Source: Dichotomocladium elegans
Lineage: Eukaryota; Mucoromycota; Mucoromycetes; Mucorales; Lichtheimiaceae
Direction of reading: 5' to 3'
DNA: 64,000 nt
NCBI GenBank assembly: GCA_025716815.1
Contig: JAIXMN010000018.1
Span: 248,001-312,000 of the forward strand
Of the stretch, positions 63,641 to 64,000 are shown piece after piece. The notes under the pieces were generated by a model that saw only the letters and a program-made list of their open reading frames with translations, was not told the origin of the DNA and did no database searches. Each line of letters opens with the position of its first letter. Within the stretch, counting starts at the first letter, position 1. The position numbers and the translations under genes were made by a program.

Positions 63641-64000
63641 TGTACAGAGAAGATACGGTTAGCAATGAATCTGCTAACATAATGTTATGTCTTTCCTATA
63701 TTGTTAACACCTCCCTAAAGTAAGTCGGGTATATCAGCTTTGGACTTTGCAGCACTGTAATGCAGAACATAGTATGATGGTAATGGTTCATATCATACTA
63801 TCATTAGCTCTGTTTCTCCCAACTCTTCCTTCAATTGTCTTCTTATGATTCTCTTTAGTTCCGCCCTCGAGAAATAAATAAAAAAGGAAACCCAGCTGTA
63901 TATCCCACATCACCAAAGAATCATCTGACAAGCGAGATGCACTACTCTATAACTTCCGCAAAATTTTTCTGTCGATGTATGCTTACACACAACTGGGTTA
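63641..64000. other. Right edge of window
   Basis: AT-rich sequence with no feature I can support. Confidence 0.4.

Overview
The window looks like nuclear DNA of a filamentous fungus of the Mucoromycota, most likely the Mucorales. I infer this from gene families, not from a database search. The signs are many short introns (mostly 50-80 bp, GT-AG, with some GC-AG), long CAA/CAG glutamine tracts in transcription factors, an H-type ferritin, a Gti1/Pac2 (WOPR) regulator, a Ty3 chromovirus, Tc1/mariner-like elements and a decayed Fanzor gene.

Thirteen host genes can be modelled. From left to right they are: LUC7-like splicing factor (-, 126-1606), F-box/leucine-rich protein (+, 2331-4307), Sfp1-like zinc-finger regulator (-, 4456-5313), mitochondrial HSP60 (+, 7262-9231), WOPR regulator (+, 13972-16210), SulP sulfate permease (+, 17397-19808), methionine aminopeptidase 2 (-, 35213-37215), Ssh4-like SPRY adaptor (-, 37744-39315), CCR4-NOT scaffold NOT1 (-, 39915-46853), ferritin (-, 50185-50912), DHHC palmitoyltransferase (+, 52503-54109), C2H2 transcription factor (+, 55947-57207) and RBM39/CAPER-like splicing factor (-, 57689-59894). 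They are ordinary housekeeping and regulatory genes and show no operon-like or cluster logic.

Mobile DNA lies between and beyond them. A decayed two-gene PIF/Harbinger element sits at 9.5-11.8 kb. A transposon island at 20-35 kb separates the sulfate permease from MetAP2. It holds a frameshifted Fanzor (eukaryotic TnpB-like RNA-guided nuclease) relic, a pogo-like MITE, a Tc1 copy with a 5'-truncated LINE tail inserted in it, a 4-kb foldback element with ~395-bp tandem units in both arms, and a second Tc1 copy split by a nearly intact chromovirus. A second MITE copy is at 48.8 kb. A second, smaller foldback element related to the first is at 60.5-61.7 kb, next to a third Tc1 relic.

The most unusual items are the Fanzor relic, the two related long inverted repeats (possible hairpin-RNA sources in a lineage known for RNA interference) and the number of GC-AG introns (5 of 69 modelled by hand). 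Exon coordinates were derived by eye from reading frame, splice consensus and family conservation.
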